A stretch of 44,138 nucleotides of DNA from Cyclobacteriaceae bacterium (GTDB lineage: Bacteria; Bacteroidota; Bacteroidia; Cytophagales; Cyclobacteriaceae): assembly GCA_012033595.1 (NCBI GenBank), contig JAAUQL010000043.1, forward strand, positions 1 to 44,138. The letters are read 5' to 3'. The translations under genes were made by a program, and so were the position numbers. Shown piece after piece: positions 19,337-28,344 of this stretch; position 1 is the stretch's first letter, and the number at the start of each line of letters is the position of its first letter. The notes beneath the pieces were generated by a model that searched no databases, was not told the origin of the DNA, and was given only the letters and a program-made list of their open reading frames with translations.

Positions 19337-20447
19337 ATGCAGATCAGGGTCGGGGTTTTTACTCTTTTTTTTTATTTGTTCACAGGGTTGCTCACAGTGC
19401 CATTATCAGCACAAAGTGACAGCACCAGCAGCCACATGCTAAAGTTTTCTATCTATCCTGTACTGGGTTATCAGCCCGAAACCAGCATGATGTTTGGTGC
19501 GATCGGCTTTATAGTCTTTAGCAAATCGGGCAGCGAGCAAAGCGATCATTTTCGCCCTTCTAATATTTCCCCTTATTTTTTATACACCCTCAACAATCAG
19601 ATGCTCTTCGCCATAGATGTGGAGCTGTATCTCAATAATGACTACAACCTTCAGTTCAAACCCCGGCTATACAATTACCCCGACTTCTTCTTTGGGATCG
19701 GCAATGGCAATGAACCGGAAGATGAAGAAATATATACCAATGTCTTCCAGCAGGTGGAAGGTACGTTTATGAAATTCACAGACGAAGAATGGTCGCTGGG
19801 AATCCGTTTCGATATCCAGCACAATACCTTGAGGGATTTCAGCGAAAACGGACAATTGATCAGCAGCGGGCTCCCCGGTCTGCGCGGAGGATTTAATGTA
19901 GGTATAGGGCCGGCAGCACAGTACGACAGCAGAGACAATATTTTGTACCCGGGCAAAGGAGCATATCTCCGCTCAGAGGTCAATTTTTATTCAGATGCCC
20001 TGGGAGGTGATTTTAACTATACGCTGTTTAAGATCGATCTCAGGAAATATTTCTCTATTAAGAATAGCAAAATATACTGGCATTCCAGGGGGTGGGCAAT
20101 TTTATCAGCGGGGCGGAAGTGCCTTTTTACAAATTGCAAAAATCGGTGGCGATATCAGGCTCCGGGGAATTGCCAATGAAAACCTGTACATGGACAAACA
20201 GTCATTTTGGATGCAGGCAGAATTTCGCCGCGATTTGTTTTGGCGATTTGGTGGCGTTGCCTTCGCGGGAATTGGAGATGTAGCACCCGAAATCGACCAG
20301 TTCGTTTTCGATGAAATGAAGTATGTAGTTGGCCTGGGGGGAAGATTCCAGGCATTGAAAGATGAAAAACTCAATGCCCGCCTCGACGTAGGTTTTGGCC
20401 GGGGAGGCCAACATGCAGTGTATTTATCAATCAAGGAGGCATTTTGA
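19337..20447 (+). CDS. Omp85/BamA-like surface-antigen barrel without POTRA domains (two frameshifts)
   Basis: Outer-membrane 16-stranded barrel related to the D15 surface-antigen domain. The signal peptide is about residues 1-25 (ending LSAQSD). Barrel-like segments follow, including GFNVGIGPAAQYDSRDNILY and PGKGAYLRSEVNFYSDALGG. The diagnostic strand is split between frames. At about 20077 the frame changes (one base lost near the C of TACTGG), giving LAFQGVGNFISGAEVPFYKL. At the five-A run 20138-20142 it changes again, giving IGGDIRLRGIANENLYMDKQ, the family's GG..RLRGY-like loop that enters the barrel. With both bases restored the protein has about 370 residues and ends in the aromatic AVYLSIKEAF. 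POTRA repeats are absent, so it is not BamA itself; a phospholipase-linked or small translocon role is possible. The function is unassigned. Confidence 0.8.
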
Positions 20448-20596
20448 TAGCAGTGCTACCAAAATCCCTAAGATTATTCACCCTGTCACCTTGCCGGCGT
20501 ATCTGAAAAACATCAAAAACCCCTGACAAAACGTGCTATTATCCGTATTTCCATTAATTTGCCTGAACAATTCTTTCACTCAAAAATCACAAATCT

Positions 20597-21172
20597 ATGT
20601 GCAAACGCTGTAAATGGGTAGAAAACCAGTTTCCGGAATACATCAAATACCACGATGAAGAATGGGGTGTGCCGGTGCATGATGATAAAAAACACTTTGA
20701 ATTTCTGATCCTCGAAGGTGCACAAGCAGGACTAAGTTGGAGCACCATCTTAAAAAGAAGAGAAGGGTACAGGCAGGCATTCGCCGATTTCAATGTAGAT
20801 GAAGTTGCGGCATTTGACACACGGATATTAGATGCATTGTTGCTCGATGGGGGCATTATTCGCAACAGGCTTAAAATTTTTGCCGCTGCGTCCAATGCCA
20901 GGGCATTTCAAAAGGTACAACAAGACTTTGGCAGTTTCGACCATTATATCTGGGGTTTTGTACAGCATAAGCCGGTGGTGAATGCCTGGCAGTCATTTTC
21001 CGAAGTTCCGGCCACAAGTCCGGCTTCTGATGCTTTAAGCAAAGATTTGAAGAAACGGGGATTTAAATTTGTCGGCAGCACCATTATGTATGCGCATATG
21101 CAAGCTTGTGGGCTGGTCAACGACCACACCAGCGATTGCTTCCGGTTTCAGGAGATTGTAGCAATGTATTGA
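20597..21172 (+). CDS. tag: DNA-3-methyladenine glycosylase I
   Basis: Base-excision repair enzyme that removes 3-methyladenine from alkylated DNA. The structural zinc site is complete: Cys5 and His19 (KYHDEEWGVPVHDD) near the N-terminus, His177 and Cys181 (CGLVNDHTSDCF) near the C-terminus, as in E. coli Tag. The catalytic glutamate is Glu40 in FLILEGAQAGLSWSTIL. The family length is about 190 residues and this has 191. It is monocistronic and converges with the minus-strand haem lipoprotein gene with 42 bp between the stop codons. No other ada/alk repair genes are nearby. Confidence 0.95.
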   Translation: MCKRCKWVENQFPEYIKYHDEEWGVPVHDDKKHFEFLILEGAQAGLSWSTILKRREGYRQAFADFNVDEVAAFDTRILDALLLDGGIIRNRLKIFAAASNARAFQKVQQDFGSFDHYIWGFVQHKPVVNAWQSFSEVPATSPASDALSKDLKKRGFKFVGSTIMYAHMQACGLVNDHTSDCFRFQEIVAMY

Positions 21173-21214
21173 AAGAGCCAGACCAATAAGCGAATGAGCC
21201 GGTTACCAGTCAGC

Positions 21215-21870
21215 CTATTCTATGGACTGCACCACCTCTTTTTTATCGATGACTATACTCCACATGCCCCGAAGGTCGCCCAAGCTGTAGCCCGTCGCTT
21301 CGTCATCAGGGTATTTAGTTTTAATAAATTCAAGGGTTTCTTCCTTCAATCCATTGTGCAGGGTGCCGTGGCAGGTGAGGCACAGGGCATTGTCAATAAG
21401 AATTGGTTTGGTAAACAAATATCTGTGTTCATCCAGAGCTTGCACATTGGCCTTTAGTGCTATGGAATCTTTCCATTGATAGGAATAAGCTTCCAATAAT
21501 TGACTTTCGATATCATTTGGCCTGTCCGCAGGATTTCGTGCTTTTGTGCTCACCCGGCTTATGTTCGCGTGGTATTTATGGCTCAGCGAATCCACCAGGG
21601 GCATAGCTTGCAGGTTGCAAAAGGCGATGGCATGCTCTACTCCGCCCCGGGCGATGGCATTTTGTAAGTTTTTGCCCAAGGTACTTTTAGCGGACATCGC
21701 TATTTCCTCGCCTATTGCATATACTTTGTCGATGATTTCGGCTTCACTTACCTTCTTGATTTCCCTATTTTCAATTTCTTCACGTACAGCGTCACTATCT
21801 ACTTTTTTTCAGATGTACATGCCCACGGTAAGAGCAGAGCGGCAAATATAGCGAGGTAAGGCCTGTTCAT
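21215..21870 (-). CDS. Tll0287-like (DUF3365) c-type haem lipoprotein (one frameshift)
   Basis: Predicted periplasm-facing haem protein. The start at ATG 21870 gives a lipoprotein signal, MNRPYLAIFAALLLPWACTS, with the lipid cysteine in WAC. The frame then stops after SEKK. One extra A in the seven-base run 21803-21809 (read as T on the plus strand) continues into VDSDAVREEIENREIKKVSE and the conserved domain. The domain contains KNLQNAIARGGVEHAIAFCN, PADRPNDIESQLLEAYSYQW and the haem-attachment motif CLTCH in LCLTCHGTLH. The corrected length is 218 residues. The gene begins 5 bp after the stop of the HAMP/GAF/PAS sensor, so the two are one operon. In other proteins this domain forms the sensing part of kinases and chemoreceptors; here it is a separate lipoprotein. 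A redox or gas-sensing partner role is inferred. Confidence 0.82.
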
Positions 21871-21875
21871 GGTGA

Positions 21876-23794
21876 TCAACTCAGTTTGCTGATATTTTTG
21901 CCATAGAGCACATACATCAGGTCGTTGTTAATGGAGTCTTGAATTTGACCTGCCGAGGCGAGCAATTCTATTTGGTTTCCACTCCTGTCTTTCATCATAA
22001 GCACGCCATTCCAAAAGGTATCGGTGGTGGCCTGTTCTTTGATTTCGCTCAAGTCGGCACTCGACACCATCAGGTCTTTAAACAATTTGCCTTCGAGTTC
22101 GCTTGGAGAATACTTAAATACTGTTTTGCAAACGTCATTGGCCGTACGCACCACAAAGTTCTTGTTGAGTTCAAACAATACGGTATCGCTCAAAACGATA
22201 CGTTCACGCGATTCGCGATCTAGCTGGTCACGTTGTATTTTTTCCTGAGTGGCTTGGAGTTCTTCCATGTTTTGCCTCATTTCCTCTTCCTGGGCACGCA
22301 TCTGCTCGGTCATCATGGTCGATTCTTCCAGCAATTTAGAGGTGCGTTCATTTACTTTTACAGAAGAGATGGTCGAAGCGATGTTTTCTGCAATGCGCTC
22401 CACAAATTCTATTTCGTACTCATCGTATTCTTTGAATGAGGCCATTTCTATTACCCCATGAATTTCATCGTTAAGTTTCAGTGGTACAATGAGCACGCTT
22501 CGAGGATTTGCCTGACCAAGACCGGAAGTGATGGATACATAGTCATTTGGCACTTCGGTGAGGTAGATTACATCACCTTCTATCCATGCCTGACCCGACA
22601 GGCCTTCTCCTTTGTAAATTTTCTTTTCTAGAAATTTCTTCTTGTCCCAGGCATAGCACGCTGCCAATTCCATGTACTCTCCATCTGCAGCGGCATTGTT
22701 GGCTTCGATAATAAACAATGCACCCTGGTTGGCGCCGATGTATTTTACCAGGTTGGAAATGATCTCATCGGCAAGTTTCTCAAAGTTGTCGTTGTAGCTG
22801 CGCAGTATGTCTCCAAACTTGGCCAATCCGCTTGTAGCCCAGTTTCGTTTTTTATCTTCTTCGGCAACTTTTTTCAGGTTGGAGCGCATTTCAAGTAGCG
22901 CATTGCCAAGCATGTCGCTCTCGCTTAAAGGCTTAAATTCACTATCATACTTACCATCGCCGATATTTTCGGCAAATACCGTGATTTTACCAAAGCCCTC
23001 AGCCATAGAAGATAGCGAGTTGGCCATATCACCAATTTCATCATTGGATACCTGGCTTTTGTCAATTTTTACCAGATCGCCCTGTCCCAGCCTGTCGATC
23101 ACTGCCCTGAGGTAATTGATGGGCTTGGTGATGGTTGAAGAAATAGAAAATGCGAGGATAATGCCAACGATGAGCAAAATGACACCCAGTATAGAGGTGG
23201 TATTGATCAATTGCTTGAAGTTGGCCATGAGCCCGGCGTCGGTTTCGGCTTTTTGCGTGTTGAGATAATCGTTGATGGTTTCCAGATAGACAATGAGGTC
23301 GGCAGACCGGGGCAACACTTCACTTTCAATGGCCTCTTCGGCCATAAATTTCTTTATGGGGTCTTCATAGTCTTCGAAAGCATCCAGTTCGGTCATAATT
23401 CCCTGTTCGATTTCGAGCAATTCTTCAAACAAAATAAAGGCGGAATCCGGCTTCAACACCCCTTCGCCATAGCTTATGTCTGATGAATATTGCAGGATTC
23501 GATTTTTTACCTCCAGGTATTCATGGTCATGAATGGCCCTCAAAGCTGCCTTGTCGTCTTCGTTGGTCTGAAGATATACCCAGTTGGTGATGAGCATTTT
23601 GGATCGGGTTACCAAAAAATGAAATCATTTACAGCTTCGGTGATCGGATTGATCACTTCCTGAGATTGCTTGATAATGGCATTTCCCTTGTAAATGGTAA
23701 AAACACTATAGGCAGCATTGGCACTGAAAATGATGATCAAAGCTAAAAACCCCCAGATTATTTTTCGCCTGATAGTAAATCGTATTCCCTTCAT
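21876..23794 (-). CDS. Membrane sensor: HAMP, GAF, coiled coil, PAS; no output domain (one frameshift)
   Basis: Integral inner-membrane sensory protein of about 639 residues once a base is restored. The first membrane helix is at residues 11-32 (KIIWGFLALIIIFSANAAYS). A helical periplasmic domain of about 165 residues follows, then a second helix near 200-220 (LGVILLIVGIILAFSISSTI). Next come one or two HAMP units (ITKPINYLRAVIDRLGQGDL), a GAF domain (GEGLSGQAWIEGDVIYLTEV, SVLIVPLKLNDEIHGVIEMA), a short coiled coil (MRAQEEEMRQNMEELQATQE) and a C-terminal PAS domain. There is no histidine-kinase, cyclase, phosphatase or methyl-accepting module, so the signal must leave through a partner. The frame breaks at the six-base run 23614-23619; one more base changes the premature FIFW stop into FIFLVTRSKMLITNWVYLQT. 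It is co-transcribed with the haem lipoprotein gene downstream. Confidence 0.85.
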
Positions 23795-24408
23795 CGGTTA
23801 GAAAATTGTTGAATAAAATTATTTGCTAGTTAATCAAAATCAAAAAATGTGGTCAGTCGTTCGGATAATTCTTTCCAAGGTATAAAAAACAATCAATTAA
23901 ATGGATATTTGACTTTATACCTTGTGTAATAAATACTTATTCACCTCAATAAAACTTATCGCAGCCATATTTTTTCGTACAAAATGCCCAAAAATCTTCA
24001 ATCATCAATCCGGATGCAAAACAAATTTGAGCTTTCACCAACTTATTTCACTTCCCCGCAGTGCCAGTTCTAATGTTGGTAAAGGTCATACTACACACGT
24101 GCACGTATGCCGGCAAACACTTGTATGCACTGGCCAGGTCGGACACAGGAATTGGCCAGGTCAAAAACACAGGGGCAAAAGTAAAAATAAATTGCATTCA
24201 GGCCACCTACCTCAAGTGCCCTTCATCGTCGTGCGGATCATAAAAATGCCCATGGTCAGGCTCATACCCAGGCAAAATGGTTCCTGCTATGCCAACTCAG
24301 GGCATTTGTCATCTAACCTTACATTTTATCAAAATATTACACATATTATTTTTCTTTTATATTTAAACGATCATAAAATATTAACTTTGCGGCTTCAAAT
24401 GACATGCT
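23795..24408. other. Divergent intergenic region between sensor gene and prfA
   Basis: About 610 bp with no gene I can support. A plus-strand frame from 23922 to 24419 (165 codons) has no recognisable signal, domain or composition typical of the neighbours. It runs into prfA out of frame, so I leave it out. The region should hold promoters for both flanking genes; only the prfA -7 element is clear. Confidence 0.5.
24382..24389 (+). promoter_or_regulatory. Candidate -7 element (TAACTTTG) for prfA
   Basis: TAACTTTG matches the Bacteroidota -7 consensus TAnnTTTG. Transcription would start about 7 bases later, leaving a leader of only about 12 bases before the ATG at 24409. A convincing -33 TTTG is not present. 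Confidence 0.45.
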
Positions 24409-25482
24409 ATGATCAATAAATTAGAAGCCATCAAAGAACGATTTGAGGAAGTGGGGCAGCTGATAGTGCAGCCGGATGCCATGGCTGATATGAAACAATT
24501 TTCGAAACTTAGCAAAGAATATCGGGACCTCGAAAAAATCGTCGAACAATACCATCAATACAAAAAAATTCTGGATGGATTGAAAAGTGCTAAAAATATT
24601 TTGGAAACAGAAAAGGATCCGGAATTTCGTGAATTAGCCAAAGACGAGCTCGAAGAATTGCAACCGCAAAAGGAGGCAATGGAAAGTAAGCTAAAGCAGT
24701 TGCTGATCCCCAAAGACCCCAATGACAGCAAAGACGTAATCCTGGAAATACGCGCCGGAACCGGTGGAGACGAAGCAGCAATATTTGCCGGAGACTTGCT
24801 AAGGATGTATCAGAAATTTTGCGAAAAGCAGGGATGGAAAATATCGCTGTCTGACTACGTAGAGGGTACCTCCGGAGGATACAGCAGGCTGGTGGCCAAC
24901 GTGTCGGGCAATGATGTGTACGGCATGCTCAAATTCGAAAGCGGTGTGCACCGTGTGCAGCGTGTACCTGCCACAGAAACTCAGGGACGCGTGCATACCT
25001 CTGCTGCCAGTGTAGCTGTGCTACCGGAAATGGACGACGTAGAAGTGGATATAGATTTGAATGATGTGCGGCGGGATGAATTTTGCTCTTCAGGCCCGGG
25101 TGGACAATCGGTCAATACCACTTATTCGGCGATAAGGTTAACGCACATTCCTTCGGGCATAGTGGTGCAATGTCAGGATCAGAAATCGAAACTGAAAAAC
25201 TACGATAAGGCACTCAAAGAACTTAAATCCAGGCTGTATGCTATAGAAGTGCAGCGCCAGCAGGACGAAATTGGCGCTGAGCGCAAATCGATGATTGGCA
25301 GTGGCGACCGATCAGATAAAATACGTACCTACAACTATCCCCAGGGCAGGGTCACCGATCATCGCATAGGGTATTCGCAGCATAACCTGCCCCATGTCAT
25401 GGATGGAAATATTATTGATTTTATAGAAAAGCTGCGTATCGCCGAGAACACCGACAAACTCAAAGCCGGTCAGCCAGGTTGA
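24409..25482 (+). CDS. prfA: Peptide chain release factor 1
   Basis: Recognises UAA and UAG in the ribosomal A site and triggers release of the finished peptide. The codon-recognition tripeptide is Pro-Ala-Thr at residues 187-189 (HRVQRVPATETQGRVHTSAA), which marks RF1, as RF2 carries Ser-Pro-Phe. The catalytic GGQ is at 231-233 in SSGPGGQSVNTTYSAIRLTH, where the glutamine is the target of PrmC methylation. The domain 1 helical region and the C-terminal ASH-like tail (GYSQHNLPHVMDGNIIDFIE) are complete, and the 357-residue length is standard. No prmC is adjacent. The TGA stop shares its last base with the ATG of the next gene, so translation of the two is coupled. Confidence 0.97.
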   Translation: MINKLEAIKERFEEVGQLIVQPDAMADMKQFSKLSKEYRDLEKIVEQYHQYKKILDGLKSAKNILETEKDPEFRELAKDELEELQPQKEAMESKLKQLLIPKDPNDSKDVILEIRAGTGGDEAAIFAGDLLRMYQKFCEKQGWKISLSDYVEGTSGGYSRLVANVSGNDVYGMLKFESGVHRVQRVPATETQGRVHTSAASVAVLPEMDDVEVDIDLNDVRRDEFCSSGPGGQSVNTTYSAIRLTHIPSGIVVQCQDQKSKLKNYDKALKELKSRLYAIEVQRQQDEIGAERKSMIGSGDRSDKIRTYNYPQGRVTDHRIGYSQHNLPHVMDGNIIDFIEKLRIAENTDKLKAGQPG

Positions 25483-26882
25483 TGCCAAGCAAAAACCATA
25501 TTGGGCACTTTCCTCTTTTGATCGTATTATTTATGGTCAGTGCCGGCATGTTTCAGTGCCGACCAGAGGATGAACTCTTCGATTTTGATTTTACAGGCGG
25601 GTTGGAGTTTTCTACAGATACGGTGCTTTTCGACACGATATTTACCGGGGTTGGCAGCATTACCAAAAGGTTTAAAATCTATAACCGTCACGCAAAGGCA
25701 TTGCGGATCGACAGAGTGCAGCTTGCAGGTGGAGCCGGATCACCTTACAAAATCTATGTGAGCGGGCAGGAAAATACAGACTATCATGATCTGGAGATTT
25801 TGGGCAAAGATTCTATGCTGGTGTTGATAGAGGCATTCATCGATCCTAAAGATGAAAACATGCCTTATCTGGTGGCTGATTCGATGATTTTTGAAACCAA
25901 CGGCAAGTCGCAACAGGTAAAACTGGTCGCCTGGGGGCAGGATGCCAACTACCTGGGCAATGAGGTACTGGATTGTGATATTACCTGGACCAAAGAAAGG
26001 CCATACGTCATCTACGGCTCCATCGTCATCGATAGCCTTTGTCAATTGACCGTTCAAAAAGGAACGAAAATATTTTGCGCTAAAGGGGCCTTCATTTACG
26101 CTAAAGGAAATATCGTAGCTCAAGGGACTGCCGAAGAACGCATCGTATTCCGCAATGAGCGGCTTGATCCTGCGTTTGAAAATATCCCCGGACAATGGGG
26201 CGGAATCTTTCTGCTGCCGGGCAGCCATGGCAATTGGATGGAATTCACCAATATACGAAATGCCCAATATGGTATCAGGCTTGGCTCTCCCGATCAGGAC
26301 ACCATCCCCGATATTGTGATGATAAATATGATCATAGAAAATATGAGCAACGCAGGCATTTTGGCTTTTACATCCGATCTATACGCCGAAAATGTACTCG
26401 TCAACAATTGTATTGAGTTCAATTGTGGCAATATTGCGGGTGGCAACTACAGCTACCGGCACTGTACCTTTGGCAACTATCAATTTGATTTTAACCGGCA
26501 GAACCCATCATTTTATATCTCTGATAATATATTGCTGAATGATAATAGCACCATTGTAGAAGACATCTCTGTTGAAATCAGCAATTGCATTGTCGAGGGC
26601 AACCTGAAGGATGAACTGCTTATCGACCTGGGGGGTGGTGCGGACTATTCATTCGCGTTTACGCATAGCATGTTCAGATCTACCATCGAAGGACTGGATA
26701 CGCTGGGAAACATACTGAATCAAGACCCGGCGTTTATTGACCCTGCCAGGCACAATTTCCGGCTCGACACCTTGTCACCTGCCAAAGATCGCGGCGTGTT
26801 TATTGGGGTGCTCACCGACCTCGACAATAAGACCCGTGATGCTATGCCCGATATGGGGGCTTATGAAAGAATAGAAAAGTAG
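25482..26882 (+). CDS. Lipoprotein with right-handed beta-helix repeats
   Basis: Predicted lipid-anchored envelope protein of about 466 residues. The start is ATG 25482, whose A is the last base of the prfA TGA; it gives a lipoprotein signal ending FQC at about residue 26. The N-terminal part (GGLEFSTDTVLFDTIFTGVG, SITKRFKIYNRHAKALRIDR) looks like an immunoglobulin-like domain seen in Bacteroidota surface proteins. From about residue 175 onward, repeated short strands (GAFIYAKGNIVAQGTAEERI, WMEFTNIRNAQYGIRLGSPD, NMSNAGILAFTSDLYAENVL) fit a parallel beta-helix of the pectate-lyase-like type. It ends in DLDNKTRDAMPDMGAYE, the common C-terminus of such proteins. I see no catalytic motif that proves enzyme activity. 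The link with prfA appears to be positional, not functional. Confidence 0.8.
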   Translation: MPSKNHIGHFPLLIVLFMVSAGMFQCRPEDELFDFDFTGGLEFSTDTVLFDTIFTGVGSITKRFKIYNRHAKALRIDRVQLAGGAGSPYKIYVSGQENTDYHDLEILGKDSMLVLIEAFIDPKDENMPYLVADSMIFETNGKSQQVKLVAWGQDANYLGNEVLDCDITWTKERPYVIYGSIVIDSLCQLTVQKGTKIFCAKGAFIYAKGNIVAQGTAEERIVFRNERLDPAFENIPGQWGGIFLLPGSHGNWMEFTNIRNAQYGIRLGSPDQDTIPDIVMINMIIENMSNAGILAFTSDLYAENVLVNNCIEFNCGNIAGGNYSYRHCTFGNYQFDFNRQNPSFYISDNILLNDNSTIVEDISVEISNCIVEGNLKDELLIDLGGGADYSFAFTHSMFRSTIEGLDTLGNILNQDPAFIDPARHNFRLDTLSPAKDRGVFIGVLTDLDNKTRDAMPDMGAYERIEK

Positions 26883-26929
26883 CTGCCTGTTGCTAAATCA
26901 CCGTATCGACCTAAAATTTAGTATTCGCA

Positions 26930-28006
26930 TTATGGGATGGTTCTTTGGGCAACTCCTTTGTCCGTGATTTTTACCGGGTTAATTTTGCCATCCTCATCAA
27001 AAGTCATGCGATCTATACAGGTGACACGGTGGTTGGCATTGGTAGTATTGAGTGGCCTGCGATGGTAAACAATGTACCATTCGTCGGTACCGGGCAGGTG
27101 TATAAGCGAATGGTGACCCGAACCGGTGGCTACTTCGGGGTCTTGCTTCAATACCTTTTCGATACGGTCAAAGGGTCCTAGTGGCGAATCAGCCATGCCA
27201 TAGGCCACACTATAGTTCGGCCCTCCCCAGCCACCTTCTGACCACATCATATAGTATTTTCCGTTACGCTTAAAAACAAATGGACCTTCCGTATAGTTTT
27301 CGGGCGTTATTTCTTTGTACAACTCACCGTCGTCATGAGGCCGCAGTCCCAGGAGGTCGTCGGTTAGTTTCACCACATTGCAGTGTCCCCAGCCGCCATA
27401 GTACATATAGATTTGCCCGTCATCGTCTCTAAAGACAAACTGGTCGATAGGCTGGGCGCCATGGTGGAACTGGTTGATCAGCGGCTTACCAAGAGCATCT
27501 ACATAAGGCCCGGCAGGCCGATCGGCCACAGCCACACCTATTCCTCCGGGTTCATTGTCGCTTTGAATGTCGTTGGCTCCAAAAAACAAATAGTACTTGT
27601 CGTTGGCTTTGATGATGGATGGAGCCCATAGCGAATAAGCCGCCCAGTCTACATTTTTGATGTCGAGCACATGCGAATGCTTAGTCCAGTTTACCAGGTC
27701 TTTGGAAGAAAAAGCATCAAAAAAGGTTTGCTTCAGGTATTGCTGATTGATGGTGTTTTTTTGAAGAGCTCGCTGTTCATCGGTGATTTCTGCGGAAATA
27801 TCCGGTTCGCCATAGTGATCGGAATAAGTGGGGAAAATCCAATACTCATCATCGAAAATAATGGCTTCCGGGTCGGCATACCACCCTGGAAATACCGGGT
27901 TGCCGGAAAATATGGTATCTTCAGGCACCGCTTCGGTGGTCTTGGGTTTTTGGCTGCAGGAAGATAGTATTGCCAGAGCCACAGTGATGACCGCGAATTT
28001 TTGCAT
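26930..28006 (-). CDS. Glycoside hydrolase family 43 lipoprotein
   Basis: Five-bladed beta-propeller glycosidase, probably acting on arabinose- or xylose-containing oligosaccharides. I start at ATG 28006 because it gives a lipoprotein signal, MQKFAVITVALAILSSCSQK, with the lipid cysteine at residue 17; the upstream in-frame start at 28093 has none. The catalytic base is Asp45 in FPGWYADPEAII. The middle acidic/aligning region is AAYSLWAPSIIKANDKYYLF, and the general acid glutamate is in ENYTEGPFVFKRNGKYYMMW. The C-terminal blade has GSGHHSLIHLPGTDEWYIVY. At 358 residues it is a single-domain enzyme. It is transcribed away from the sulfatase gene, suggesting a small polysaccharide-utilisation locus, but no susCD pair is adjacent. 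The exact linkage cannot be read from the sequence. Confidence 0.9.
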   Translation of the reverse strand: MQKFAVITVALAILSSCSQKPKTTEAVPEDTIFSGNPVFPGWYADPEAIIFDDEYWIFPTYSDHYGEPDISAEITDEQRALQKNTINQQYLKQTFFDAFSSKDLVNWTKHSHVLDIKNVDWAAYSLWAPSIIKANDKYYLFFGANDIQSDNEPGGIGVAVADRPAGPYVDALGKPLINQFHHGAQPIDQFVFRDDDGQIYMYYGGWGHCNVVKLTDDLLGLRPHDDGELYKEITPENYTEGPFVFKRNGKYYMMWSEGGWGGPNYSVAYGMADSPLGPFDRIEKVLKQDPEVATGSGHHSLIHLPGTDEWYIVYHRRPLNTTNANHRVTCIDRMTFDEDGKINPVKITDKGVAQRTIP

Positions 28007-28344
28007 AATTGTTTTTTTCCTAAAAATAGGAATTTCAGACATTGAAGCAGCGAATTTTAATACGATTAAAACTTCATTTAAATAATAAAACAAGAAACAG
28101 GATTTGGCACGTGTTTCTACTTCCCTACCGGCACTTTTTTTAAAAAGATGTTCAACATCCTTATTGGCGAATACTATGACGGAACCAAATTTCGGAATAT
28201 GAAGCTTTAGGTTATTTCCTCAGAGACAATGATGAACTAAAAAAATGATTTTTGAAGGATTTTCCCAAATTCCCTTTTCATTTCCCCAGCCTGATTTTAC
28301 TTTTCGTTAAATTTACTTTTTACCCTTTTCGACAACATATTCCT
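28007..28344. other. Divergent promoter region, GH43 and sulfatase genes
   Basis: The stretch separates two oppositely oriented secreted-enzyme genes and must contain both promoters. I see AT-rich tracts and a near-match to TAnnTTTG (TAAATTTA, near 28309) but no convincing full promoter, operator dyad or terminator. Confidence 0.4.

Noticed and set aside
23922-24419. A 165-codon plus-strand frame before prfA
   Set aside because: No family, signal peptide or coding-like composition is apparent, and it overlaps the prfA promoter and start out of frame.
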